Assembly (NCBI GenBank): GCA_947494305.1
Contig: CANLUL010000001.1
Span: 434,001 to 498,000 of the forward strand
Reading direction: 5' to 3'
Length of the DNA: 64,000 nucleotides
DNA from: an uncultured Sphingomonadaceae bacterium
Lineage (GTDB): Bacteria > Pseudomonadota > Alphaproteobacteria > Sphingomonadales > Sphingomonadaceae
Numbering within the stretch: position 1 is the stretch's first letter; each line of letters opens with the position of its first letter. A model generated the notes under the pieces. The model was not told the origin of the DNA. It made no database searches and worked only from the letters and a program-made list of their open reading frames with translations. Position numbers and translations under genes: made by a program. Shown here piece by piece: positions 1 to 7,653 of the stretch.

Positions 1-45
1 GTTCTATGCTGGGCAAGGGTCGTCTTGCGTCCAGAAGGCGTATAG
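1..45 (+). CDS. ComF family protein, C-terminal end only (partial)
   Basis: The first frame reads VLCWARVVLRPEGV and then a TAG stop. The CWARV motif near the end is typical of ComF-type amidophosphoribosyltransferases, which are needed for natural transformation in some bacteria and often sit just before a glutaredoxin gene in sphingomonads. Only 14 codons lie in the window, so the call rests on the motif and the neighbour. The gene continues upstream of position 1. Confidence 0.6.
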   Translation, partial: VLCWARVVLRPEGV

Positions 46-132
46 ATTGTAACCAGTTTCAAACCCTGCATCATCGCATGACTTGTTTATCTTCTCCAGA
101 GCACCTATTTTCAGGGAGAAATGGGGAAGCCA

Positions 133-390
133 ATGCCAAGAATTGAAATCTATACGAAATTTACCTGTGGGTTCTGTTTTAGGGCCAAATCTTTGCTGAA
201 TGATAAGAATGTTACCTTTGAAGAATATGACATTACGATGGGCGGTGCCAAGCGTGAGGAGATGATCCAGCGTGCCAATGGCGGTTCCACTGTTCCGCAA
301 ATTTTTATCAATGACCAGCATATCGGTGGATCGGATGATCTTGCTGCCTTGGAACGGTCCGGTAAGCTAGATGCATTGTTGGCGGTCTAG
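133..390 (+). CDS. grxC: Glutaredoxin 3 (GrxC type)
   Basis: Small thiol-disulfide oxidoreductase of about 85 residues that uses glutathione to reduce protein disulfides and glutathionylated proteins in the cytoplasm. The N-terminus MPRIEIYTK is followed by the redox motif CGFC (residues 12-15) in place of the usual CPYC. A cis-Pro segment (STVPQIFI) and the glutathione-binding GGSDD motif follow, as expected for this fold. An in-frame ATG lies four codons upstream at 121, but the GGGGA box at 123-127 and the normal family start favour 133. It is followed without a gap by the amidase gene at 391, which suggests a comF-grxC-amidase-DUF1178 operon. Confidence 0.92.
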   Translation: MPRIEIYTKFTCGFCFRAKSLLNDKNVTFEEYDITMGGAKREEMIQRANGGSTVPQIFINDQHIGGSDDLAALERSGKLDALLAV

Positions 391-1236
391 TTGAAAAAAC
401 GCATCGCCTTGGCGCAAATGCGCAGCGGTATCGATCCTGCCGAGAATGCGGAAGTGTTGCGTGAATATCTGACACTGGCTGCCAATCAAGGCGCAGAGAT
501 GGTATTCACTCCTGAAATGACAGGTATGATGGATTGTAACCGCGGACGCGCTAAAAATACTGTATGCACTGAGCAGGAAGATATCGTCTTACGAACGGCG
601 CGGGAGCTCGCAGACACTCACGGGTTTTGGATAAATCTTGGATCTTTGGCGATCCTTGATGAACAAGGTGACGATCAGCGCTGGGTGAACCGATCTTTTC
701 TGATCGATCCGGATGGTCAAATTTCCACCCGATATGATAAAATCCATCTGTTTGATGTAAAACTGGGGTCGGGAGAGGCTTACCTGGAGTCTAAAGCCTA
801 TCGCCCGGGAACCAAGGCTGTTGTTGTGCCAGTTGGAGATCAAAATATTGGTTTGACGATTTGCTATGATCTTCGTTTTGCCAGCCTTTATGCGTCTTTG
901 GCAGAGGCAGGAGCGGATATCATTACAGTTCCCGCAGCCTTTACGGTCCCAACCGGTCGTGCGCATTGGGAATCTTTGTTACGAGCTCGGGCTATAGAGA
1001 CCGCATCGTACATTGTGGCGGCAACACAATGTGGCGAACATGCTGATGGCAGAAAAACGCATGGTCACTCTATGGTCGTCGACCCTTGGGGAGAGATTCT
1101 GCTGGATATGGACCAGGAATTGGGCATAGCAATCTGTGAAATTGATTTCGCCAAAGTTCAAGAAGTTCGGGAGAGAATACCCGCTCTATCCAATCGCAGA
1201 ACATTTGAAAAACCCTTGGATGAAAAAGTGATCTGA
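391..1236 (+). CDS. Carbon-nitrogen hydrolase (nitrilase superfamily, Nit type)
   Basis: Amidase of the nitrilase superfamily, 281 residues, predicted cytosolic. The catalytic triad is visible: Glu42 in FTPEM, Lys117 in YDKIHLFD and the nucleophile Cys158 in TICYDLRF. The YDKIHLFD and ICYDLRF motifs fit the Nit1/Nit2-like branch, whose known members include deaminated glutathione amidase; that substrate would suit the adjacent glutaredoxin but is inference. The start is a TTG immediately after the grxC stop codon, chosen because MKKRIALAQM matches the first beta strand of the family. The DUF1178 gene follows after 5 bp. Confidence 0.88.
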   Translation: MKKRIALAQMRSGIDPAENAEVLREYLTLAANQGAEMVFTPEMTGMMDCNRGRAKNTVCTEQEDIVLRTARELADTHGFWINLGSLAILDEQGDDQRWVNRSFLIDPDGQISTRYDKIHLFDVKLGSGEAYLESKAYRPGTKAVVVPVGDQNIGLTICYDLRFASLYASLAEAGADIITVPAAFTVPTGRAHWESLLRARAIETASYIVAATQCGEHADGRKTHGHSMVVDPWGEILLDMDQELGIAICEIDFAKVQEVRERIPALSNRRTFEKPLDEKVI

Positions 1237-1241
1237 TAAAC

Positions 1242-1751
1242 ATGATAGTTTTTGATCTTATATGCAAAAATGCTGCACACCAATTTGAGGGTTGGTTCGG
1301 CTCGTCAGATGATTTTGAACAACAAAAGTCAAGCGGATTACTCAGCTGTCCGATATGTGGTTCCGCGGACATCAACAAAGCCATGATGGCCCCCAATGTT
1401 GGGGCAAAAGGCAATCAGATTGGTGAAAGCAAAGCTGCAGAGAAGAACCCTGTAATCGCCCAAGGGATTGAGGCGTCGAACGAACGAGCAGAGAGCAGCG
1501 CTGTTCAGGTTCCTGCGGAGTATAAAGAGATTCTGGAAAAACTAGCGAAAGCCCAAACGAAAGTTCTGGAGAAGTCGCAATGGGTCGGAGAGGATCTTCC
1601 CGAGAAGGCTCGTGAAATGCACTATGGAGATAGTGAGGAAAAGCCAATTCATGGAATAGCCACACCAGAAGATGTTACCGAAATGGAAGATGAAGGTATT
1701 GAACTGGCGCCCTTGCCTTTCCCAGTGGCGCCTCCAGAAAGCCAAAATTGA
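1242..1751 (+). CDS. DUF1178 family protein
   Basis: A protein of 169 residues matching the DUF1178 family, whose function is unknown. The N-terminus MIVFDLIC, the EGWF segment and the CPICGS knuckle near residues 36-41 are the family hallmarks. Only a CxxC pair is obvious, so a zinc-ribbon role would be incomplete or shared with Cys9. The middle and C-terminal parts are rich in Glu and Lys and look flexible. It sits 5 bp after the nitrilase-family gene, an arrangement common in Alphaproteobacteria, and is probably co-transcribed with it. Confidence 0.85.
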   Translation: MIVFDLICKNAAHQFEGWFGSSDDFEQQKSSGLLSCPICGSADINKAMMAPNVGAKGNQIGESKAAEKNPVIAQGIEASNERAESSAVQVPAEYKEILEKLAKAQTKVLEKSQWVGEDLPEKAREMHYGDSEEKPIHGIATPEDVTEMEDEGIELAPLPFPVAPPESQN

Positions 1752-1795
1752 TGCTGGTTTGTTACCTCCTCAGCAGTTAATGGTCCCTCAGGTTG

Positions 1796-1872
1796 GCGCC
1801 CGTAGCTCAGGTGGATAGAGCATCAGATTCCTAATCTGGGGGCCACAGGTTCGAATCCTGTCGGGCGCACCA
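1796..1872 (+). tRNA. tRNA-Arg (anticodon CCT)
   Basis: A complete cloverleaf can be folded. The acceptor stem GCGCCCG (1796-1802) pairs with CGGGCGC (1862-1868), followed by discriminator A and an encoded CCA. The anticodon stem TCAGA/TCTGG encloses loop TTCCTAA, giving anticodon CCT, which reads AGG. The T arm carries GGTTCGAATCC. The gene lies 44 bp after the DUF1178 stop codon on the same strand. Confidence 0.97.
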
Positions 1873-2140
1873 TGGTTTTCAGTTACTTAGTGATAATTGA
1901 CCCGGTTTGTATGAAATACATATGAAATCAGGGCTGAGTACAATATTTCCTTGTAGGCGCGTAAGGTTTACGTTGCTTGCCATACCACAGCAATGTCAAG
2001 TGAGTGACGTTGGTCAGCCCTGAATCGAATGTTGCCCACTTTGACATGTGCGACGAACCGTCCTTTTGCAGGGATTCTCCTCATTTAATCCTCGATCAAA
2101 TTTTGTGCTCATTCAGGGCTGGCAAGAACGTCGTTCTGTA

Positions 2141-3229
2141 TCAAATGTCAGCGATCCCGTGCATGGCAAGTTTGATGACATCACAACTTCTTGACCAAAC
2201 ACTGTATTTCCAATCGTCTTCTTCAGGGTAAAAGGCGCTCCTGATGTCCTTCTTTATGCCCTTACCAATCGGGCTGGTCAGATCGCCGCGTTGATAAAGC
2301 CAGTTGTCTCCACGCAATGCATTGAGAACAGTGCTGATATCCCGGGTTCCAAACTCGATTGTGACAAAAGATATTTGCGCATTCGGAAGGGTTTCCCTGA
2401 TGCCATTGGCGAGCATACCGTCCAGCCTAGCTGAGATTGATGTTCCAGCCTCTGGATCGGTGACTTGATTACCATACCAGCGCGCCGCAAGGGCTTTTTG
2501 TGATTCAGAGCCAATAGTGATGAGTTCCCCATGTCCATATGGGCCAAGCCCGGTATGAAAGTCCACAACGCCAAGGCAATCAACGTCCGACAACTGGTCC
2601 CGAAGGATCGATCGAAACATTGTATTTGACCAGCTCGGCTCTATTCCACCGTAGAACAGGCCATCAGGAAATTGATATTGGCCACCGGAAATCGTTGCCT
2701 GAAACACTGGCATCCCATGTCTTTTGATGTAATTTCCTAAACCTGCATTCGCTGCTTCTAGCCCAGCATTATCCCAGTGGAATGGAAGAACAAATTTGTG
2801 GATCTTGGGGTAGTCATTTTTTGGCCTTGGCCCTTCAAAGTCTAAAAAATTCCGATTGAGATCGATATTATCTTCGTTGACACGGCGATCATGTTCAAAA
2901 CCATAGGGATTGACTGCGTGGACCATCATTACGCTGGTATCTGCAGGAAGGTTATCAAAGAACCCTTGTCTTAGCAAACCGACCTGGACCCCTGAACCGC
3001 AATATCCCTCAACCCCATGGGTGCCGCTAATTAACAAAAGGACCTTTGGTGCATTCCGCGATCCAATCCGAACAATGTCTGTAAAGAGTTCCTCACCATT
3101 CGTTCCCCTCGCATTTGGGTTCAACCGATTTTCGACCACCAGTGACCGTTCTTCGCACGCCGACAGAAATTTCTCTCGCGCCTCTGCATAACTGGCGGAG
3201 AAACAAAGGAGGATTTCATTGTCTCGCAT
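2141..3229 (-). CDS. DUF2817 / M14-like zinc metallopeptidase
   Basis: About 362 residues, matching the DUF2817 family, which shares the zinc carboxypeptidase (M14) fold. In the longest frame (which starts 4 codons earlier) the likely zinc ligands are His75 and Glu78 in THGVEG and His229 in VDFHTG. Asn129-Arg130 in DLNRNF corresponds to the substrate-binding NR pair of M14, and Glu296 in TIEFGT fits the catalytic Glu. There is no signal peptide, so it should act in the cytoplasm on a peptide or amide that has been imported. The ATG at 3229 is preferred to the GTG at 3241 because AGGAGG lies about 11 nt before it. It is the third gene of the TonB-receptor operon. Confidence 0.85.
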   Translation of the reverse strand: MRDNEILLCFSASYAEAREKFLSACEERSLVVENRLNPNARGTNGEELFTDIVRIGSRNAPKVLLLISGTHGVEGYCGSGVQVGLLRQGFFDNLPADTSVMMVHAVNPYGFEHDRRVNEDNIDLNRNFLDFEGPRPKNDYPKIHKFVLPFHWDNAGLEAANAGLGNYIKRHGMPVFQATISGGQYQFPDGLFYGGIEPSWSNTMFRSILRDQLSDVDCLGVVDFHTGLGPYGHGELITIGSESQKALAARWYGNQVTDPEAGTSISARLDGMLANGIRETLPNAQISFVTIEFGTRDISTVLNALRGDNWLYQRGDLTSPIGKGIKKDIRSAFYPEEDDWKYSVWSRSCDVIKLAMHGIADI

Positions 3230-3244
3230 TCCTGAAATCACCTC

Positions 3245-4072
3245 CTAACGGTTCAAAGATTCTTCAGCGAACCTTCTCAACAAGACTGCAAATTCACTTG
3301 GAGCATCAAGAAATGGCGCGTGACCAGACTTTTCGAAATGATGGATCTTGCCACCCCACAGTCGAGGAGAAGCAAGATTGTCCAGGAATACCGGGTCAAC
3401 GAAAGGGTCGTTATCTCCATGCGATATCGCCAAGGGTTGGCACCCTGCGCGCGCATAGTCCAGATGGCTCGCACCATTATGGTTTAGCCAGTGTTCTGTC
3501 ATGCGCGACCTTGCCCTCCCGGCTGTGCGTAGCAGTGCAGGAACGAAGTACTCATGTCGCGCCTGCGGTACTCCATACATATGTGCTGCGTAGTCTCTCA
3601 AAGCCTCTTGCGAAGGGTTTTCTTCTCCGGTCGACTGAGCGAAAGTAAACGGAGTGAAGCCACCTTCCAAGAGAGAAGGGCCAGGCCCAATTGGCGGTGT
3701 GCCTGTAATGAATACGCCGCCAAGCTCGACACCGGAAACGGCCATTTCCAGCGCAGCGTGACCACCTAGCGACCATCCGACAACTACGGGTCGATCAAGT
3801 CCCAAATCACGGATCACCTGCGCAGCGGCAGAGGCGTAGCCGGGAATTGTATATGCGCTTTCAGGATCAACCGCATCATCGCTTTGCCCATGTCCGGGCA
3901 AGTCGAATCCAATGCAACAAAAGTCTTCGAACTCAGGATTCCTCCAAAGAGTCTCAAATACCTCTTTACAGGATGAGTTTCCGTGAATGAATAGCAATGA
4001 TTTGGAACCTTGGCCCTTCCGCAAAATCGCCAACTTACGGCCCCTCCAAGCAACGGAGAACTCTTCCGACAT
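3245..4072 (-). CDS. Alpha/beta hydrolase
   Basis: Predicted cytosolic serine hydrolase of 275 residues with a standard alpha/beta hydrolase fold. It has the oxyanion-hole motif FIHGNSS, the nucleophile elbow GWSLGG with Ser101, an acid in HGDNDPFVDP and the catalytic His in KSGHAPFL. The start MSEEFSV at 4072 lies 13 bp after the stop codon of the TonB receptor gene and has GGA upstream; a longer frame would overlap the receptor gene. The DUF2817 gene follows directly. The position between an outer-membrane receptor and a peptidase suggests processing of an imported ester or amide compound; the substrate cannot be read from sequence. Confidence 0.9.
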   Translation of the reverse strand: MSEEFSVAWRGRKLAILRKGQGSKSLLFIHGNSSCKEVFETLWRNPEFEDFCCIGFDLPGHGQSDDAVDPESAYTIPGYASAAAQVIRDLGLDRPVVVGWSLGGHAALEMAVSGVELGGVFITGTPPIGPGPSLLEGGFTPFTFAQSTGEENPSQEALRDYAAHMYGVPQARHEYFVPALLRTAGRARSRMTEHWLNHNGASHLDYARAGCQPLAISHGDNDPFVDPVFLDNLASPRLWGGKIHHFEKSGHAPFLDAPSEFAVLLRRFAEESLNR

Positions 4073-4085
4073 TGATAGTTCCAAC

Positions 4086-6281
4086 CTAGAAGCTGAAGCC
4101 AACTGTTGCCCCATAGGTTCGCGGGGCACCGAAGGATTGAGTGGTGTTCACGAAGATGGCGCTGCGGTCGTCGGCGAAATTGACATATACCTCATCAAAA
4201 ACGTTGTTCGCCCATAATGTAAAGCTCAAAGTACCATTGTCTATTCCTGCTCGTAGATTGACGAGATGACGATCGTCGCCGCTTAGGCGCACAGTGTTTT
4301 GCGGTTCAAAAAAAACTTCCGAGCGATATTGCCAGTCAGCTCGGATTAAGCCCTCCCATTCACCGCTGACCGGTCCACGCCACTGTGCGCCGAAGGCCGT
4401 GCTCCATTTCGGAGCTAGGTTGAGGAAATTACCAGCGCAATTCGCCATAGCCAGAGCCGCGGGTGTAGCGCCCGGGACAGGGCATCCAGCAAAGTCTTTG
4501 TAAGTCGCGTCAAGATAGCCGATCGCTGCATTCACGCTAAAGTTGTCAGAAAGGTCAGCAGCAAGATCAAACTCAACCCCATAAATCTCCGCCTCGGCAG
4601 CATTGTTAAGCGTGACACCAAAGCCGGTTATTTGGGAAAGTTGAAGATCTTCATATTCGGTGAAGAAAACCGCAAGATTGCTCCTCACTGCGCCACCGAG
4701 AAAGCTGCCTTTCAGACCTGCTTCATAGGCAGTCGCTTGTTCAGGGTCGACGGAGAAATTCGAATTGGCGTTCACAAAATCCGTGTTGAAACCGGAACTC
4801 TTGAAGCCCTGAGCAAAACGCAGATATCCTGTCAGCTCGCCGGTCAGGTCATAGCGCAGCGAAAAGGTCGGTGAAAAATCGTTATCTGTTCGCGATTCAG
4901 CGAAAGTTTGACTGCCGAAAAGTCCGGTTGCGTCATCCTGCACGTGGCTGGCGTCTTTGCTCTCGCTAACAAAGCGTCCTCCAATTTCAAGGGCGAGCCG
5001 ATCTGTCAGCGCGATATCAAAGTCGAAGAATGCAGCAATACTCTCGGTGTCGACAGAGCTGGTCAGATCAATTGGCGGCTCCACTCCGGGGACGCCAGTA
5101 AGAAAATCACCTAGCGCAAAGTTCGACAGATTATCCGCTTTCTGGTTGAGATAGAAAAGTCCTGCAATAAGATTCACTCCATCTGTAATCTCACCTGAAT
5201 AGCGGGATTCAACCGACCAAAAGTTTGCATCGCTTCCAAAATTGTCGACGAAAAAACGCACTGGCAGTTTATCATCATCCAGCCGAGCATCGAAAGAGCT
5301 CTCACGATAAGCTAAAATTGTAGTCCAGGTTCCTGGTCCAACAGCTAGATTTGCTGTAGCCGAAACCCCATAAATATCTCGGTCCAGATCATTGGGCTGA
5401 TCATTATTTACGGTAAAAGGCGTATTCTCGGTCGGATCGTTCAAAAAGGCCGCGTCTGAAACTTCAAAAAATGATGGCCTTCCGCGATCAATCATGGCGT
5501 CGCCGCTAATCGTAAGGTTAAAATCGGATGATGGCTCAAAACGCAGTTTCGCTCGGAAGGTGGCAAGATCAGCGGCATCTAGGTCTGGTTGAAGACCAGA
5601 GACATTTTTAGTGTAGCCAGAACTATTTACGTAGCCGGCGGTCAACGAGATGCCAACCTGATCGGACAATGGCCCTGAAACATAGCCTTGCGCCCGGACA
5701 GTGTCGTAATTGCCATAACCAAGTTCGACATCCCCAGTCCAAACGTCCAGAGATGGCTCGCGGGTGATAATGTTGATAGCGCCTGCAACTGTGTTTTTAC
5801 CGAACAAGGCACCTTGAGGGCCTCGCAGGACCTCAACCCTTGCTACGTCGATCAAGTCCTGATTGAAATTCTCGGGCCGGCCGATGTAGACACCATCAAC
5901 ATAGAAACCTACGCCTGTTTCAAGGCCTACAAACCGAACCAGAGTAGAAATCCCGCGGATGCTCACAAGACCCTGCAAACCTCCGGCAATACCACCGGAC
6001 TGACTAGCATTGGGAATGAAATTGAGTACTTCATCGACGCTGTCAATTCCGCGCACATTGAGCGCTTCAGAACCGAGAGCGCTGACCGCAATCGGAACAT
6101 CGGTAATGTCCTCATCGCGTTTGCGTGCCGTTACAATGATTGTATTTTTATCGGCCTGTTCCGTGGCATCATTGTCTTGTTGAAGTTCATTCTGTGCCAA
6201 GGCGCTGCTGGCCGTTAGTGCTAAACCACTTACGCCCACCATCGCCATCAATTTTCCCGTGATCCGCAGTGCAAGCATCAA
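4086..6281 (-). CDS. TonB-dependent outer-membrane receptor
   Basis: Ligand-gated outer-membrane importer of 731 residues, energised by TonB-ExbBD. A signal peptide (about residues 1-29, ending SSALAQ) precedes a TonB box (NTIIVTARKR). A plug domain with DVPIAVSAL and the EVLRGPQGALFGKNTVAGAINI region follows, then a long 22-strand barrel ending in Phe (GATVGFSF), the outer-membrane insertion signal. The plug style (VTARKRDEDITDVPIAVS) is that of the large sphingomonad family that takes up plant, aromatic or peptide compounds as well as siderophores. The divergent AraC gene starts only 70 bp away and is the likely regulator. Two hydrolases follow in the same operon. Confidence 0.95.
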   Translation of the reverse strand: MMLALRITGKLMAMVGVSGLALTASSALAQNELQQDNDATEQADKNTIIVTARKRDEDITDVPIAVSALGSEALNVRGIDSVDEVLNFIPNASQSGGIAGGLQGLVSIRGISTLVRFVGLETGVGFYVDGVYIGRPENFNQDLIDVARVEVLRGPQGALFGKNTVAGAINIITREPSLDVWTGDVELGYGNYDTVRAQGYVSGPLSDQVGISLTAGYVNSSGYTKNVSGLQPDLDAADLATFRAKLRFEPSSDFNLTISGDAMIDRGRPSFFEVSDAAFLNDPTENTPFTVNNDQPNDLDRDIYGVSATANLAVGPGTWTTILAYRESSFDARLDDDKLPVRFFVDNFGSDANFWSVESRYSGEITDGVNLIAGLFYLNQKADNLSNFALGDFLTGVPGVEPPIDLTSSVDTESIAAFFDFDIALTDRLALEIGGRFVSESKDASHVQDDATGLFGSQTFAESRTDNDFSPTFSLRYDLTGELTGYLRFAQGFKSSGFNTDFVNANSNFSVDPEQATAYEAGLKGSFLGGAVRSNLAVFFTEYEDLQLSQITGFGVTLNNAAEAEIYGVEFDLAADLSDNFSVNAAIGYLDATYKDFAGCPVPGATPAALAMANCAGNFLNLAPKWSTAFGAQWRGPVSGEWEGLIRADWQYRSEVFFEPQNTVRLSGDDRHLVNLRAGIDNGTLSFTLWANNVFDEVYVNFADDRSAIFVNTTQSFGAPRTYGATVGFSF

Positions 6282-6351
6282 TTTTCTCCCTTAAAGGCGC
6301 GATCTGCGCTATTGTGGCTGCTAGATTGCATTCTTGGCCTGCTGATGTCTT

Positions 6352-7389
6352 ATGCAGGTCACATTATTTTTTGTGGTGGTTGCACAAGTGATTCATTTCG
6401 ATTGGGACAATATTGAAGAGACCGCGTTCGGACTATTTGGTGCCGAGGAGGCTGAATGGTATTATCAGTCTAGTCAGGGGGAAGCATGGCGTTACGCTTT
6501 AGAGCCCACGGAGGGTCAAGGAGGGCTTGAGTATTTTAGACCTTCCAGTGGAATCAATGTGCTTGCAATGGATTGCCAATTTTATGCGCCGCGTGACATT
6601 GTTGTTGAAGATGGAACTAGCGTGCGTTTCAATTTTGCACTTGCGCTCGACGTCCAAATGCAGGCTGGTAGAGCACAGCCTACGCATGCGATGACGCAAT
6701 CCTGGAGAGTGATAAACACCTGCGATGACACAGAGATGAACGAGCATCTTGCAGCAGGTCATCGGCATAGCTGGGTGACGATCCACTGCGCACCTGATTT
6801 ACTTGCACAATTGGCGGGCAAAGAAGCTGCCGACCTGCCTGAATTGCTTCATCCGCTTCCCGATTGGTATTCGGGCAAAAGTATCAATTCACCTTTTGAA
6901 ACCGATCGCAGACTTTCGGAAGCTGTAGCGGACATTCTGAATTGTAAATTGGAAGGCAATTTGCGCCTTCAATATGTTCAGGCACGCGCGACTGAGCTCC
7001 TTTGCCTTGCTTTGTACCAATTGCTGGAGCCGCCTCGTTCAGCACCTGAGATCAAATTGACAATAGCCGATGAAGCGGCAATTCGAGCCATTGCTGAACA
7101 ACTTCGGTATGAATTTGCCGATCCACCAAGCATCGCCAAATTGGCCATGGATTCAGGCATAAATCGCAATAAACTTTTTTATGGTTTTCGCAATTTTTAC
7201 GGCGTAACAATTTCTCGCTATTTACAGAATCTTCGACTGGAGCGAGGATATGAACTGCTCACAACCTCCGATCTATCTTTGCTTGAGATATGCGAGCAGG
7301 CAGGGTTTTCACATCAGTCGAATTTTTCAACTGCAATCCGCAATAGGTTTGGCATGAGCCCGAAGGAGTTGAGGAAAGAGCGGACATAA
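6352..7389 (+). CDS. AraC family transcriptional regulator
   Basis: A regulator of 345 residues with a C-terminal double helix-turn-helix from about residue 245. The recognition-helix region SIAKLAMDSGINRNKLFYGF and the second HTH ending GFSHQSNFSTAIRNRFG are typical of AraC, and the layout resembles PchR-like regulators of TonB receptor genes. The N-terminal part (about 1-230) is a ligand-sensing region that I cannot assign. It is divergent from the TonB receptor with a 70-bp shared promoter region, so control of that operon is likely. No clear ribosome-binding site precedes 6352, and the hydrophobic first residues might not be translated if a later GTG is used. Confidence 0.9.
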   Translation: MQVTLFFVVVAQVIHFDWDNIEETAFGLFGAEEAEWYYQSSQGEAWRYALEPTEGQGGLEYFRPSSGINVLAMDCQFYAPRDIVVEDGTSVRFNFALALDVQMQAGRAQPTHAMTQSWRVINTCDDTEMNEHLAAGHRHSWVTIHCAPDLLAQLAGKEAADLPELLHPLPDWYSGKSINSPFETDRRLSEAVADILNCKLEGNLRLQYVQARATELLCLALYQLLEPPRSAPEIKLTIADEAAIRAIAEQLRYEFADPPSIAKLAMDSGINRNKLFYGFRNFYGVTISRYLQNLRLERGYELLTTSDLSLLEICEQAGFSHQSNFSTAIRNRFGMSPKELRKERT

Positions 7390-7653
7390 TTTCTGTGACT
7401 AGGCCAGCGCCGCACACCGCCAATTGAACCAGAAGGATGCTTTCAGTAAACAGCTTCTGTATCCTCTTCTATGCCCAAAGTTTCGTTGTTCACGGTTTTT
7501 TGCGAGATGATTGACGTTATTAGACAGATGTGATTGTCCCAATGCGCCCAAGCCTTGTCCTTTCGGCAATTTGAGGACTAGCTTGTGTCCGCCTTATTCC
7601 GAAAACAGTCTCTGCTTAATTGATCATCCCTACCGTCTCTGATCTTTAGATGA

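Noticed and set aside
589-966. Minus-strand frames opposite the nitrilase-family gene
   Set aside because: These are shadows of a gene whose catalytic Glu, Lys and Cys are all in place on the + strand.
2004-2231. 75-codon open frame on the + strand
   Set aside because: It has no ribosome site or recognisable sequence and overlaps the end of the DUF2817 gene on the opposite strand. I see nothing certain in 1873-2140.
7420-7475. Imperfect inverted repeat (AGAAGGAT ... ATCCTCTTCT) between the AraC and CHASE2-EAL genes
   Set aside because: The arms are short with a 2-nt bulge, and no T-run follows. It is not enough to call a terminator. The rest of 7390-7653 holds nothing I can name.
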